Made by a program: the position numbers and the translations under genes
NCBI GenBank assembly: GCA_963821235.1
Contig: CAWGCS010000001.1
Span: forward strand, 1,116,001-1,180,000
DNA: 64,000 bases
Direction: 5' to 3'
Source: CTSoil-043 sp963821235
GTDB lineage: Bacteria > Chloroflexota > Limnocylindria > Limnocylindrales > CSP1-4
Notes under the pieces: generated by a model
The model's database searches: none
Seen by the model: only the letters and a program-made list of their open reading frames with translations
What the model was told of the DNA's origin: nothing
Part shown: positions 1-8,484 of the stretch, in pieces
Position numbering within the stretch: the stretch's first letter is position 1
How the letters are laid out: every line of letters starts with the position of its first letter

Positions 1-38
1 CCGGAGGCTCGCGGCCTGCCGTATCGTTCGGGCCGCGT

Positions 39-110
39 GGGCCCGTAGCTCAGCGGCAGAGCGAGGGACTTTTAATCCCTGCGTCCTGGGTTCGAATCCC
101 AGCGGGCTCA
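39..110 (+). tRNA. tRNA-Lys (anticodon TTT)
   Basis: Cloverleaf is readable by eye. Acceptor strands are GGGCCCG (39-45) and CGGGCTC (103-109), which pair over seven positions with one G-U. The anticodon stem AGGGA/TCCCT encloses loop CTTTTAA, giving anticodon TTT for lysine. The T arm is CTGGG-TTCGAAT-CCCAG and the discriminator is A110. The CCA tail is not encoded (CGA follows), so it must be added after transcription, unlike the initiator tRNA further along. Confidence 0.95.
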
Positions 111-237
111 CGACCCTCCCCTGGGCTGGTCGGGCCGATCGGGGCGCCCGGACGGTCCGAAGGGCCGGGGGCGCGGGCGGTGCGGCGCGCTAGCGTTCGG
201 CCCTGGCGTCCGCCCCCGTCACCGAAGGAGGCCCGAG

Positions 238-663
238 ATGTCGGACCAGAACGTTCGGCTTGTTGTGTCCGGGATCATCCTCCTCCACGGCCTCGGCCAC
301 GGCGGAGCGTTCGCCGCCCTCGTATGGCGCGGGCTCCGCCCGGGATCGAGCACCGGCGCCTGGCTCGACGCACGATCCTGGCTGCTGCCATCGCTCTCGC
401 AGGGCACGGCCACCGCCGTCGCAAGCACCTTCTGGATCGCGTCCCTGGTCGGCTTCGTGGCGGCCTTCCTGGCCTTCTGGGGCATGGTCCTGCCCGTCGA
501 CGCCTGGCAGCCCCTGGCCGTCGGCTCCGCGATCGTCTCCGCGCTCGGGATCGTGCTGTTCTTCGGGACCTGGCCGATCTTCAACATGCTGGCCGCGCTG
601 GGCGTCAACGTGGCGGTCCTGGTCGCCCTCCTGGTCGTCCACTGGACGCCGCCGCTGGCGTAG
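238..663 (+). CDS. Small integral membrane protein, unknown function
   Basis: 141 residues with about four hydrophobic segments: residues 7-30, 55-85, 92-112 and 115-137. The first carries a GLGHGG stretch. A strong Shine-Dalgarno (AAGGAGG) lies 7 nt before the ATG and fixes the start. I do not recognise a characterised family and see no catalytic motif. It stands alone between tRNA-Lys and a convergent regulator gene. Confidence 0.75.
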   Translation: MSDQNVRLVVSGIILLHGLGHGGAFAALVWRGLRPGSSTGAWLDARSWLLPSLSQGTATAVASTFWIASLVGFVAAFLAFWGMVLPVDAWQPLAVGSAIVSALGIVLFFGTWPIFNMLAALGVNVAVLVALLVVHWTPPLA

Positions 664-689
664 CCCGCCGCCCGGTCCAAGCCCGCAGA

Positions 690-1976
690 TCAGCGCAGCG
701 CTTCCCGGGCGAGCTCGTAGGCTCGCCGGGCGTCTCCCTCCTCGGAGGCGAGCTCGCTGAGCTCGACGAGGCAGTCCCGCAGCTGGGCCGGCCGGCCATG
801 GACCCGGGCGATCTCGATCGCCCCCTCGAGGATCGCGGCGGCGCGCGCCGGCTCGCCGAGCCGTCGGGCGATGCGACCGCGCGTGAGCGCCGCGCTCACG
901 GCGGCCTTCTGGTTGCCCGACGTGCCTGCGGCCGCCATGGCGTCGACGGCGAAGCCCTCCGCGGCGGCCAGGTCGCCCATGGCCAGGGCGACCCGGGCCT
1001 GGGTCTCCAGCACGCTGGCGAGGCACGTCGTGTTGCCCAGCTCCTCCATTCGCGCCCGCGATGCCGCGGCGTGGGCGCGGGCGCGCTCCAGGGTGCCCAG
1101 GGCCAGGTGGGTGAGGGCGAGCTCGTTGTCGATCACGGCGACCTCGAGGTGGTCTTCCGCAACCCGGAAGGAGGCGATCGCCCGCATCGCGTTCGAGACC
1201 GCCGCCTCGTAGTCCCCGCTCTCCCGGTAGCTGACTGCGAGCGACTCCAGGGAGGCCGCCCGCCGCCGGTCGTCCAGCCCTTCGACCCGTGCGCGCGCCT
1301 CGCCGAGGTAGGTGAGCGCTTGCTCTCCGCGTCCCTCACGGGAATCGATCCTCGCCAGGCCGATCAACGCCAGGACCTCGAGGTTGGGAACGACCGGGAC
1401 CCCGCCGCGGGCCGCGTCGAGGACGCTCCGGAAGAGGGCCCACGCCTCTCCCGTGTTCTCCAGCCGGTAGAGGCCCGATGCCTGCCAGTACCGGGCGGTG
1501 GTCGCGTCCGGGAGGAGGCCCTGGGCCGTGAAGATGGCGGCGGCGTCGGCTCCCGCTGCGACTGCGTCGGCGGGCCGGTCGAGCCGGCTCAGCGCCTCGG
1601 CTCGGCCGCGCTGGATCTCCGCCCGGCGCACCGGGCAGGACTCGTCCTCGAGGAGTCGGTCGAACGCATCCAGCGCCACCTGCCAGTCTCCGGCGGCGAG
1701 GCGCAGGTCGGCCTCGACGCGGCACCAGCGGGCCTGGCCCTCCCCGAGGAGGTCCGTCGGGGCGACCCCGAGGCGGGCGGCCAGGAAGTCGAGGGCGGCG
1801 ATCGACGGGCGGGAGAGGCCGTTCTCGAGCGCGCTCACGTAGGCCTTGGTGTAGCGGCCGTCGGCGAGCCTGGCCTGGGTCAGGCCCGCCCGCAGTCGAG
1901 CCGCCCTCAGGCGGGCGGCGAAGGCGCCTGCGGGAGCCCGGTCGGGGCGCGTGGCGGCTCGTCCAGATCCTGCCAT
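690..1976 (-). CDS. XRE-family transcriptional regulator with TPR-like repeats
   Basis: The N-terminus carries a Cro/C1-type helix-turn-helix: residues around LRAGLTQARLADGRYTKAY followed by SALENGLSRPS, the usual recognition-helix pattern. The remaining ~340 residues are Ala/Leu/Arg-rich helical repeats with TPR spacing, as in HTH-TPR regulators that sense peptides or small ligands. I chose ATG at 1976 rather than the GTG six bases upstream. A TACACT hexamer ends one base before that GTG and seven bases before the ATG, which fits a leaderless mRNA. The target is unknown. Confidence 0.82.
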   Translation of the reverse strand: MAGSGRAATRPDRAPAGAFAARLRAARLRAGLTQARLADGRYTKAYVSALENGLSRPSIAALDFLAARLGVAPTDLLGEGQARWCRVEADLRLAAGDWQVALDAFDRLLEDESCPVRRAEIQRGRAEALSRLDRPADAVAAGADAAAIFTAQGLLPDATTARYWQASGLYRLENTGEAWALFRSVLDAARGGVPVVPNLEVLALIGLARIDSREGRGEQALTYLGEARARVEGLDDRRRAASLESLAVSYRESGDYEAAVSNAMRAIASFRVAEDHLEVAVIDNELALTHLALGTLERARAHAAASRARMEELGNTTCLASVLETQARVALAMGDLAAAEGFAVDAMAAAGTSGNQKAAVSAALTRGRIARRLGEPARAAAILEGAIEIARVHGRPAQLRDCLVELSELASEEGDARRAYELAREALR

Positions 1977-1983
1977 GTCCACG

Positions 1984-1989
1984 AGTGTA
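1984..1989 (-). promoter_or_regulatory. Candidate -10 box TACACT of a leaderless promoter
   Basis: TACACT on the minus strand, 7 nt before the ATG of the XRE regulator. This is the same geometry seen before many genes in this window. No clear -35 is visible. Confidence 0.5.
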
Positions 1990-2060
1990 TCGCGCCGGTA
2001 TCCGGGGGTTGACCTCGGCGCTCGGGCTTCCCGGGCCTCGTCGCACTCCGCCAGGAGCGA

Positions 2061-2606
2061 TCAGCGCGACCCCTGACCCCGCAGCAGCGCGGCGACGCGG
2101 TCCAGCACGTCGTCGAGCATGGGCGTCAGCGTATGCCCGAGACGCGGGTAGGTCACCAGCTCGGCGTGCGGCAGGCGCTCCCCCAGCGCACGGGCCAGGA
2201 GCGACGGTGTCGCGAACGGGTCAGAAGCCCCCGAGAGCAGGAGCACGGGACAGGTGATCCGCGGCCAGTGGGAGGTGCGGGCGCCCCAGTCGCCGGGGCG
2301 GCCGGGCGGGTGGAGCGGGTAGGAGAGAAGGACGAGGGCGAGCGGCGGACGTCCCGCATGGCAGGCGTCGGCGGCCGCCAGGCTCGCCACCCGGCCCCCG
2401 AACGACTGCCCGCCGACGGCGATCGAGGGCGCGGCCGCCAGGAGGTCCGCGAAGACCGGAACGGCTCGCTCGGCCCGGCCCCGCGGCAGGTCGACCGCCC
2501 GGGCGTCGATCCCTCGGACGGCCAGCCCCGCCACGTGGGCGGCCATCGAGGCGGCGCTGCCGGACGCGCCGTGGCCGAGGACGAGGATGGGGAGGGGATC
2601 CGTCAC
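2061..2606 (-). CDS. Alpha/beta hydrolase (KANL3/Tex30-like)
   Basis: 181 residues from GTG at 2606. The start is placed where similarity begins (VTDPLPILVLGHGASG). HGASG looks like an oxyanion-hole loop and GQSFGG is a nucleophile elbow with Ser. Asp in SGASDPFATP and His in RLGHTLTP complete a plausible triad. The compact size fits the Tex30/KANL3-like dienelactone-hydrolase subgroup. The substrate is unknown. An ATG-initiated frame extends much further upstream but would run over the next two genes and lacks conserved-looking sequence. Confidence 0.78.
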   Translation of the reverse strand: MTDPLPILVLGHGASGSAASMAAHVAGLAVRGIDARAVDLPRGRAERAVPVFADLLAAAPSIAVGGQSFGGRVASLAAADACHAGRPPLALVLLSYPLHPPGRPGDWGARTSHWPRITCPVLLLSGASDPFATPSLLARALGERLPHAELVTYPRLGHTLTPMLDDVLDRVAALLRGQGSR

Positions 2607-2646
2607 GGGACCACGATCACCCGCCCGCCGACGCGGCGTGAGCGGC

Positions 2647-2976
2647 TCATGGGGCCGTCCGATCGTCCGCCCCGACGTCGCGCCCGGGCCCCGATCCCAC
2701 GTGCTTCGGCGGTCGCCGGCCACGCCGCAGGAGCCGCGCGGTCGTCGCGGGTGCCACGACCAGCGGCGCCACGTAGAGGACGACGAGGACGGGGACCAGG
2801 ACGCGGCTGGCGCTCCTGGCGACCACGGCGCCGATCCCCAGGCCGACGAGGATCGCCAGGTACGTCGCCAGCCAGACCGGGCGGATCCCCGCGTCGGCCA
2901 GCCGGCGGGTGGGGATGGCTGCCAGGAGGACGCAGCCGAGCACGAGCGCGACGAGCCAAGGCGCGGGGAGCCCCAT
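2647..2976 (-). CDS. Hypothetical three-helix membrane protein
   Basis: 109 residues with three hydrophobic stretches (about residues 5-22, 35-55 and 60-80) and an Arg/Gly-rich cytosolic tail. An upstream ATG at 2997 exists, but a TATCAT hexamer (2983-2988) lies inside that extension, exactly 6 nt before the ATG at 2976. I therefore prefer the internal start. It ends 40 bp before the hydrolase start, so the two may be co-transcribed. No family recognised. Confidence 0.55.
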   Translation of the reverse strand: MGLPAPWLVALVLGCVLLAAIPTRRLADAGIRPVWLATYLAILVGLGIGAVVARSASRVLVPVLVVLYVAPLVVAPATTARLLRRGRRPPKHVGSGPGRDVGADDRTAP

Positions 2977-3076
2977 CGGCCGATGATACGGTCCCACCGG
3001 GCACCGCGGCCCGAGCGGGCGCCACGGCCGGGGCGCGACGGCACGCGTGCCATGGGGCCCTCTCCGGCCGACGTGC

Positions 3077-3082
3077 TATGCT
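3077..3082 (+). promoter_or_regulatory. Candidate -10 box of the cold-shock gene
   Basis: TATGCT about 105 nt before the GTG start. No convincing -35 is seen, so the call rests on the hexamer and on the expected long csp leader. Confidence 0.35.
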
Positions 3083-3186
3083 GGCCGTTCGCCGCCTCTC
3101 GTGGCGATGCGTCGCGTGGTCGACCCCCTTCTCGAACGGACCGTGCGTTCCGCCCTCCCTGTTCGGGAAGAGTGTGGAGGTCCCTC

Positions 3187-3390
3187 GTGGCCACCGGTAC
3201 CATCAAGAAGGTCGTTGCCGACCGCGGCTTCGGCTTCATCGTCGCCGAGGATGCGAAGGAGTACTTCTTCCATCGCGGCGGCCTGGATTCCTCGCTCGAC
3301 TTCGATCGCCTCTCCGGCGGCGAGCGCGTCGAGTTCGAGATCGAGCAGAGCCCGAAGGGGCCTCGCGCCGCGCAGGTGCGCTCCGCCTAG
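3187..3390 (+). CDS. Cold-shock domain protein
   Basis: 67 residues, the normal length for a single-domain Csp. The RNA-binding motifs are visible as RGFGFIV (RNP1) and KEYFFH (RNP2), followed by GGERVEFEIE. It binds single-stranded nucleic acid and acts as an RNA chaperone. Start is GTG with GGAGG 6 nt upstream (3176-3180). A TATGCT hexamer at 3077-3082 would give a leader of about 100 nt, typical of csp genes whose mRNA leader folds differently with temperature. A strong hairpin follows the stop. Confidence 0.93.
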   Translation: MATGTIKKVVADRGFGFIVAEDAKEYFFHRGGLDSSLDFDRLSGGERVEFEIEQSPKGPRAAQVRSA

Positions 3391-3400
3391 AGCCGGCATC

Positions 3401-3426
3401 GCGGCCCGTCCAGCCGGACGGGCCGC
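3401..3426 (+). terminator. Hairpin after the cold-shock gene
   Basis: GCGGCCCGTCC - AGCC - GGACGGGCCGC forms a perfect 11-bp stem with a 4-nt loop, starting 10 nt after the csp stop. There is no T-tract. It may terminate transcription in a GC-rich host or protect the csp 3' end. Confidence 0.55.
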
Positions 3427-3485
3427 ACCCGCCCCTGGCAGACGCCGGCCTCGCCGGCCGCGCGGAGCCGCAGCGGCCCGCACCC

Positions 3486-4691
3486 TTGCGACACCGGCCT
3501 TGCCGACGCCCCGAGAGGAGCGACGTCATCGCCCGCACCGTCTTCGTCTCCACCTACCCGCCCCGGCACTGCGGCATCGCCACCTTCACGCAGGCCCTCT
3601 CCAGCGCGACCGGGGAGCGCGAGATCGTCGCGATCCAGGCCCCCGGCCCCCTCATCCCGTACCCTTCCGAGGTCCACCACCGTGTCCGGCGCGACGAGCC
3701 CGGCGACTACGTCCGGACGGCCCGCGACCTCGCCCGGTGCGCCGACGTCGTCTCCGTGCAGCACGAGTACGGCATCTGGGGCGGGGAGGACGGGGCGGCC
3801 GTCCTGGACTTCGTCCGCGCGCTGGACGCGCCGGCGGTGGCCACCCTGCACACGGTCCTCCGCCACCCGACCCCCGGCCAGCGGTCAGTCCTCCTCGAGC
3901 TCATCCGCCGCGCCTCGGCGACCGTGGTGCTGTCGCGTTCCGCCGCACGCGTCCTGGCAGGGACGTACGGCGTGCCTGCCGAGAGCATCGACATCATCCC
4001 CCACGGCGTGCCGAACCTGCCCCTCGTCCAGTCGGAGACCCTCAAGCCCGCCCTCGACCTGGCCGGACGCGAGGTGATCCTGAGCTTCGGCCTGCTCGGA
4101 CCCGGCAAGGGCCTCGAGCTCGTCATCGACGCGCTCCCGGCCATCGTCGCGGCGCGCCCGACGGTCTGCTACGTCATCCTCGGCGCCACCCACCCGACGC
4201 TGCTGGCGACGGAGGGCGAGTCGTACCGCCGCTCGCTCGAGGATCGGGTTGCCCGCCTCCGTATGGGGCGGCACGTCAGGTTCGTCGATCGTTTCGTCGG
4301 CCGGGTGGAGCTCACTCGCTGGCTCGAAGGCGCCGACGTCTTCGTCACTCCCTACCCGAACCTCGACCAGATCGTGTCGGGGACACTGTCGTACGCGATG
4401 GGCGCGGGACGGGCCGTCGTCTCCACCCCGTACGCCTATGCCACGGAGCTCCTCGATGGGGGGCGAGGCCTCCTCGTTCCGCCCGGCTCGCCCTCGGCCT
4501 GGGCCGCAGCCCTCATCAGCCTCCTGGAGAACGACGAGCTCCGGACCGCCGTGGGCCGCCGCGCCCACGAGCACACCCGGGCGATGGTCTGGTCGAACGT
4601 GGGGGCGCAGTACCGCCAGCTGTTCGCGCGTGTCGTGGCCGCCAACCGCGTCGAGGCCCGGCCGGTCCAGCTGATGGCCGCGCGTGGCTGA
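3486..4691 (+). CDS. GT4-family glycosyltransferase
   Basis: GT-B fold transferase. The N-terminal VSTYPPRHCGIATFT motif is typical of GT4 enzymes found beside GH130 genes. The C-terminal half has GLLGPGKGLE, and later SGTLSYAMGAGRAVVSTPYAYATELL, the acidic nucleotide-sugar-binding region. The start is uncertain. TTG at 3486 is the only canonical in-frame codon near the family start but has no ribosome site. ATC at 3528 has AGAGGAG 7 nt upstream and begins four codons before the conserved motif. It overlaps the next gene by 8 bp, so the three genes to 6746 form one unit. Confidence 0.85.
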   Translation: MRHRPCRRPERSDVIARTVFVSTYPPRHCGIATFTQALSSATGEREIVAIQAPGPLIPYPSEVHHRVRRDEPGDYVRTARDLARCADVVSVQHEYGIWGGEDGAAVLDFVRALDAPAVATLHTVLRHPTPGQRSVLLELIRRASATVVLSRSAARVLAGTYGVPAESIDIIPHGVPNLPLVQSETLKPALDLAGREVILSFGLLGPGKGLELVIDALPAIVAARPTVCYVILGATHPTLLATEGESYRRSLEDRVARLRMGRHVRFVDRFVGRVELTRWLEGADVFVTPYPNLDQIVSGTLSYAMGAGRAVVSTPYAYATELLDGGRGLLVPPGSPSAWAAALISLLENDELRTAVGRRAHEHTRAMVWSNVGAQYRQLFARVVAANRVEARPVQLMAARG

Positions 4692-5766
4692 CCCGGCACC
4701 GCTCCATCCGGTCCGCCGCGCGCACCTCGAAGCGCTCTCCGACGCGACCGGCATCATGCAGCACGCGGTGGGGGCCGACCCCGACCCCGCCCACGGCTAC
4801 TGCACCGACGACGTCGCCCGCGCCCTTCGGGTGGACCTGCTGCACGCGCGGGAGCTGGGCTGGGCGGCCGTCGCGGCGAGCGCGCGGCGTAACCTCTCGT
4901 TCATCGTCGAGGCATTCGAGCCATCCACCGGCCGGTTCCGCAACTTCCGCGCCGCCGACCGCTCGTGGCTCGACGGCGGCGGATCGGAGGACTGCCAGGG
5001 CCGGGCGATGCACGCGCTCGGCGAGACGATCCTCATGGCCCCGGACGCGCCCATGGTCGCGACCGCCAGCCTGCTCCTCCGGCGGGCTCTTCCGGCGACC
5101 CACGAGCTGACCGCCCTGCGAGCGTGGGCGTCGTCGCTCCTCGGCTGCGCGGCCGCGGCGCGGGCGGGGATGGAGGGCGACGTCCGGGCGACGCTGCGGC
5201 TGCTCGCCGGACGCCTCGATGCCGCCTTCTCGGCTTGCCAGGACCCGGGCTGGCCCTGGCCGGAGCTGACGCTGACATACGAGAACGGCCTCCCGGTCCA
5301 GGCCCTCGTCGTCGCGGGCGCGGAGCTCGAGTCCGGCGCGATGCTGGACGCCGCCCTGCGCGCCCTCGACTGGCTGATCGCCTCCCAGACCGCCCCCGCC
5401 GGCCACCTCTCGCCGGTCGGGAACGGCTGGTGGCCGCGCGGCGGCGCGCGTTCGCGCTTCGACCAGCAGCCGATCGAGGCTGCAGCGCTCCTCCTCGCGG
5501 CGAAGGATGCGTTCGCGGCGACGGGACGGGCCCGCTACGGCCGGGCTCTGGAGCAGGCCTACGGCTGGTTCGTGGGCTCCAACGATCTCGGCATCCCCGT
5601 CGCGGCGCCCGATCGCGGCGCCTGCTTCGACGGCCTCACGCCCCACGGGGTGAACCTCAACCAGGGCGCGGAATCCACGCTCGCGTGGTCCCTCGCGCTG
5701 GAGCACGTGCGCCTGGCGCGGGCGACGTACCCGATCGCGCGCCGCACGGCCGTCTCAGCCGCATGA
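4684..5766 (+). CDS. Six-hairpin (alpha/alpha toroid) glycosidase-like protein
   Basis: 360 residues from GTG, overlapping the glycosyltransferase stop. It is helical throughout with repeated aromatic and acidic patches (YCTDDVARAL, DPGWPWPE, TYENGLPVQAL, RSRFDQQPIEAAALL). These suggest an (alpha/alpha)6 barrel as in six-hairpin glycosidases. Genes of this type often sit between a GT4 transferase and a GH130 phosphorylase, as here. I cannot identify the catalytic acid or the substrate. It couples to the next gene through ATGA. Confidence 0.7.
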   Translation: MADPAPLHPVRRAHLEALSDATGIMQHAVGADPDPAHGYCTDDVARALRVDLLHARELGWAAVAASARRNLSFIVEAFEPSTGRFRNFRAADRSWLDGGGSEDCQGRAMHALGETILMAPDAPMVATASLLLRRALPATHELTALRAWASSLLGCAAAARAGMEGDVRATLRLLAGRLDAAFSACQDPGWPWPELTLTYENGLPVQALVVAGAELESGAMLDAALRALDWLIASQTAPAGHLSPVGNGWWPRGGARSRFDQQPIEAAALLLAAKDAFAATGRARYGRALEQAYGWFVGSNDLGIPVAAPDRGACFDGLTPHGVNLNQGAESTLAWSLALEHVRLARATYPIARRTAVSAA

Positions 5767-6746
5767 CTCGGCCCGACGAGGTCCAGGTGCTTCGGCGATC
5801 GGACGCGAACCCGATCATCACCGCCGCCGACGTGCCGTACCCGGCGAACTCGGTGTTCAACCCCGGTGCCGCCCGCATCGGGGACGAGACGATCCTGCTG
5901 CTGCGGGTGGAGGATCTCCGCGGCATCTCCCAGCTCCATGTGGCCCGCAGCGCGGACGGGGTCTCCGGCTGGCGCTTCGAGCCGGAGCCGCTGCTGCGCT
6001 CGGACGTCGAGCGCTACCCCGAGGAGATCTGGGGGTGCGAAGACCCGCGCCTGACGTGGCTCCCCGAGCGTGAGGAATGGGCCATCGCCTACACGGCCTA
6101 CAGCCGCCGAGGCCCGCTCGTCTCGCTCGCCATGACCCGAGACTTCCGGAGCGTCCGCCGCCTCGGAGCGGCCATGCCGCCGGAGGACAAGGACGCGGCC
6201 CTCTTCCCGCGTCGGTTCGACGGCCGCTGGGCGATGATCCACCGGCCCTCGCCCCTCCGCGGCGGGGCCCACATGTGGATCTCCTTCTCACCGGACCTGC
6301 GCCACTGGGGCGATCACGCCCTCCTCCTCGAGGCCCGCGACGGCGCCTGGTGGGATGCCGGCAAGATCGGCCTGGGGCCGCCGCCGCTCGAGACGCCGGA
6401 CGGCTGGCTCCTGCTCTACCACGGCGTGCACGCCACCAGCGCCGGCCCGATCTACCGGGCCGGTCTGGCCCTGCTGGACCTCGAGAACCCCCGGATCGTC
6501 CTGGGCAGGACCGACGAGTGGGTCTTCGGGCCGTCGGCGCCCTACGAGGTCGCCGGGGACGTCGGTCGCGTCGTCTTTCCCTGCGGCTGGGTCCTGGATC
6601 CCGAGGGCGTGGTCGGCGTTTACTACGGCGCCGGCGACTCGGTGGTCGGGCTGGCCACGGCGCGCCTCGACGACCTCCTCGGCTGCCTTCGTGACACCGG
6701 GGGGCCGCGTGGACCGCAGACCTCGGATATCGTGGACGTGCGCTGA
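5763..6746 (+). CDS. GH130-family mannoside phosphorylase-like protein
   Basis: 327 residues, normal for GH130, the family that phosphorolyses beta-mannosides. Five-bladed propeller features are present: NPIITAADVPYPANSVFNPGAA at the start (family signature), an EDPRLTW blade motif with the conserved acidic residue, AYTAYSRRGP, KDAALFPRRFDGRWAMIHRPSP, and WWDAGKIGLGPPP. The ATG overlaps the upstream TGA. With the transferase and toroid protein it suggests synthesis and turnover of a mannose-containing glycoside. Whether it prefers mannosyl-glucose or manno-oligosaccharide cannot be judged here. Confidence 0.87.
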   Translation: MTRPDEVQVLRRSDANPIITAADVPYPANSVFNPGAARIGDETILLLRVEDLRGISQLHVARSADGVSGWRFEPEPLLRSDVERYPEEIWGCEDPRLTWLPEREEWAIAYTAYSRRGPLVSLAMTRDFRSVRRLGAAMPPEDKDAALFPRRFDGRWAMIHRPSPLRGGAHMWISFSPDLRHWGDHALLLEARDGAWWDAGKIGLGPPPLETPDGWLLLYHGVHATSAGPIYRAGLALLDLENPRIVLGRTDEWVFGPSAPYEVAGDVGRVVFPCGWVLDPEGVVGVYYGAGDSVVGLATARLDDLLGCLRDTGGPRGPQTSDIVDVR

Positions 6747-6840
6747 CCGACGTGTCACCCGGCTCGGAGGCTGTGACACGACGCGCGGCCGCGGCGCGGG
6801 ACCCGTCGCTGATCGGGCCGGCCTGGACAGGAGCGAGCAC

Positions 6841-7119
6841 GTGGCGACCTGGGATGCGAGGGAGTGGCTGGCGGGCCTGATGGGCTGCGAGCCGGGCGAG
6901 CTCGCGGTGCGCAGCACGGACCGCTACGGTGCGCACGAGACGCAGGTGCGTTACGAGCGAGGCGGCGAGTCCGTGGCCCGCGTCATCGTCACCGGCCCGC
7001 TCCGTGAGATGGGTGATCGCGAGGGCGCCGGGCACTGGCTCGTCTCCGCTCAGATCGGCTGGGACGCGAAGGGTGCCCACAGCGTCACCGTCCCGGAGCC
7101 CGACGAGATCGTCTACTAG
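6841..7119 (+). CDS. Hypothetical protein
   Basis: 92 residues from GTG with AGGAGC about 6 nt upstream. No membrane segment or signal peptide. It begins WDAREWLAGLMGCEPGEL, is rich in charged residues, and has a predicted beta-strand middle (TQVRYERGGESVARVIVTG). No family recognised. It lies 94 bp after the GH130 gene on the same strand. Confidence 0.6.
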   Translation: MATWDAREWLAGLMGCEPGELAVRSTDRYGAHETQVRYERGGESVARVIVTGPLREMGDREGAGHWLVSAQIGWDAKGAHSVTVPEPDEIVY

Positions 7120-7193
7120 CCGGCCTGCGGGCCTCCGCGCCCCTGCCCCACCCCGGACGCCGGAACGCGGGGCGCCCCGACGCCCGCGGCCGG

Positions 7194-7199
7194 TACGAT
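7194..7199 (+). promoter_or_regulatory. Candidate -10 box TACGAT of the MFS operon
   Basis: Seven nt before the GTG at 7207; same spacing as other leaderless candidates here. It would drive the three-gene unit to 10540. Confidence 0.4.
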
Positions 7200-8484
7200 G
7201 TCCGGCGTGATCGACGCCCGCCCCGGGGGTGTCCGCGGGCGGTTCGCCCGGACGCTCCCGATCCTCCCCGTGCTCGTCGCCGAGGCCATCCTGTGGCTGG
7301 GATTCGGCGCCCTCCTGCCGGTCCTCCCGATCTACCTGACGGAGCAGGGGATCGATACGGCGACGCTCGGCTGGATCGTGGCGGCCTGGCCGGCCGCGCG
7401 GCTGCTCGGCGAGCCGCTCTTCGGCTGGCTGGCCGACCGGGGCGACAAGCGCATGCTCATGCTCATCGGGCTCGTGGCCACGTCGGCGGTCGTCCCGATG
7501 CCCCTGCTCTTCACCGGCGCGCCGGCATTCCTCCTTGCCCGCGCGCTCGCCGGGCTCGCCACCGCCGCCTACGATCCGGCGGCCCGCGGTTACATCATGG
7601 ACGCCACCGCCCCCGACGAGCGAGGGGCGGCCTTCGGGCTCTACAGCTCGGCCCAGATGGGAGGCCTCCTCCTGGGCCCGGCCTTCGGAGGCATCGGGGC
7701 CGCCCTCGGCGGCGGCTACGCCTTCCCGTTCGTCTTCTGCAGCGCGGCGCTCGTCGCGTCGGCAGCCCTGCTGGCCGGCACTGTCCTGCACCGACCGGCG
7801 CCCCAGCACGTCCCGCCGGCCCTCGAGGAGGGCACCCCCGCCGGCGATGGCGCCCCGTCGTCACTGTGGAACCGGCTCCTGGTGACCGTGATCGTGATCA
7901 ACATCGGCAGCTACTTCGCGTCGGGCACGTACGAGGTGATGTGGAGCCTGTGGATGACCCGCCTGGGGGCCGACCTCGGGCTCGTCGGGTTGACGTTCGC
8001 GGCGTTCGGCCTCGGCGTCCTCCTGCTGGCCCCGCTCGCCGGGCGCTGGATCGATCGACAGGGGCCGCTCCTCTACATCGTCCTCGGCAGCCTCGGGGCA
8101 GCCCTCGCCGGCGTCCTGTACTCGCTCCTGGAGGACCCTGTCCTGGTCGTCCCCGTCGTCATCTTCGAGGGCTTCTCCTTCGCCCTCCTCGGCCCCGCCC
8201 TCTTCGCCGTCGTGGCCCGTGGCACCCCGCCCGGGCGCTCCTCCACCACGCAGGGGGTGTTCGGGGCGGCAGGGACCCTCGGCACGATCGTCGCCTCGGT
8301 CATCGCCGGCGTCCTCTTCGCGATCGACATCCATCTGCCGTTCTACACGTTCTCGGCGGTCATGGTCGTCACCCTCGCGCTCGGGCTGGCGTTCGGGGGC
8401 AGGGCCCTCGCCCGCCTCTCCCCACCGCGCGCCGCGGAGGCGCTTCCGACCCGCGACGTCGGCGGGGTGGAGGAGGCGACGTGA
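7198..8484 (+). CDS. MFS transporter
   Basis: About 425 residues with 12 hydrophobic segments and the cytoplasmic loop-2 motif GWLADRGDKR after segment 2, diagnostic of the major facilitator superfamily. Segment 4-5 contains ARALAGLATAAYDPAARGY. Substrate unknown; it resembles multidrug-type exporters. The ATG at 7198 overlaps a TACGAT hexamer (7194-7199). That hexamer sits 7 nt before an in-frame GTG at 7207, so translation may really begin there on a leaderless mRNA. The stop overlaps the next gene (GTGA). Confidence 0.85.
   Translation: MSGVIDARPGGVRGRFARTLPILPVLVAEAILWLGFGALLPVLPIYLTEQGIDTATLGWIVAAWPAARLLGEPLFGWLADRGDKRMLMLIGLVATSAVVPMPLLFTGAPAFLLARALAGLATAAYDPAARGYIMDATAPDERGAAFGLYSSAQMGGLLLGPAFGGIGAALGGGYAFPFVFCSAALVASAALLAGTVLHRPAPQHVPPALEEGTPAGDGAPSSLWNRLLVTVIVINIGSYFASGTYEVMWSLWMTRLGADLGLVGLTFAAFGLGVLLLAPLAGRWIDRQGPLLYIVLGSLGAALAGVLYSLLEDPVLVVPVVIFEGFSFALLGPALFAVVARGTPPGRSSTTQGVFGAAGTLGTIVASVIAGVLFAIDIHLPFYTFSAVMVVTLALGLAFGGRALARLSPPRAAEALPTRDVGGVEEAT

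Noticed and set aside
2133..3485. Upstream extension of the glycosyltransferase frame by over 400 codons
   Set aside because: It would cover the cold-shock gene and antisense of two other genes, with Arg/Pro-rich non-protein-like sequence.
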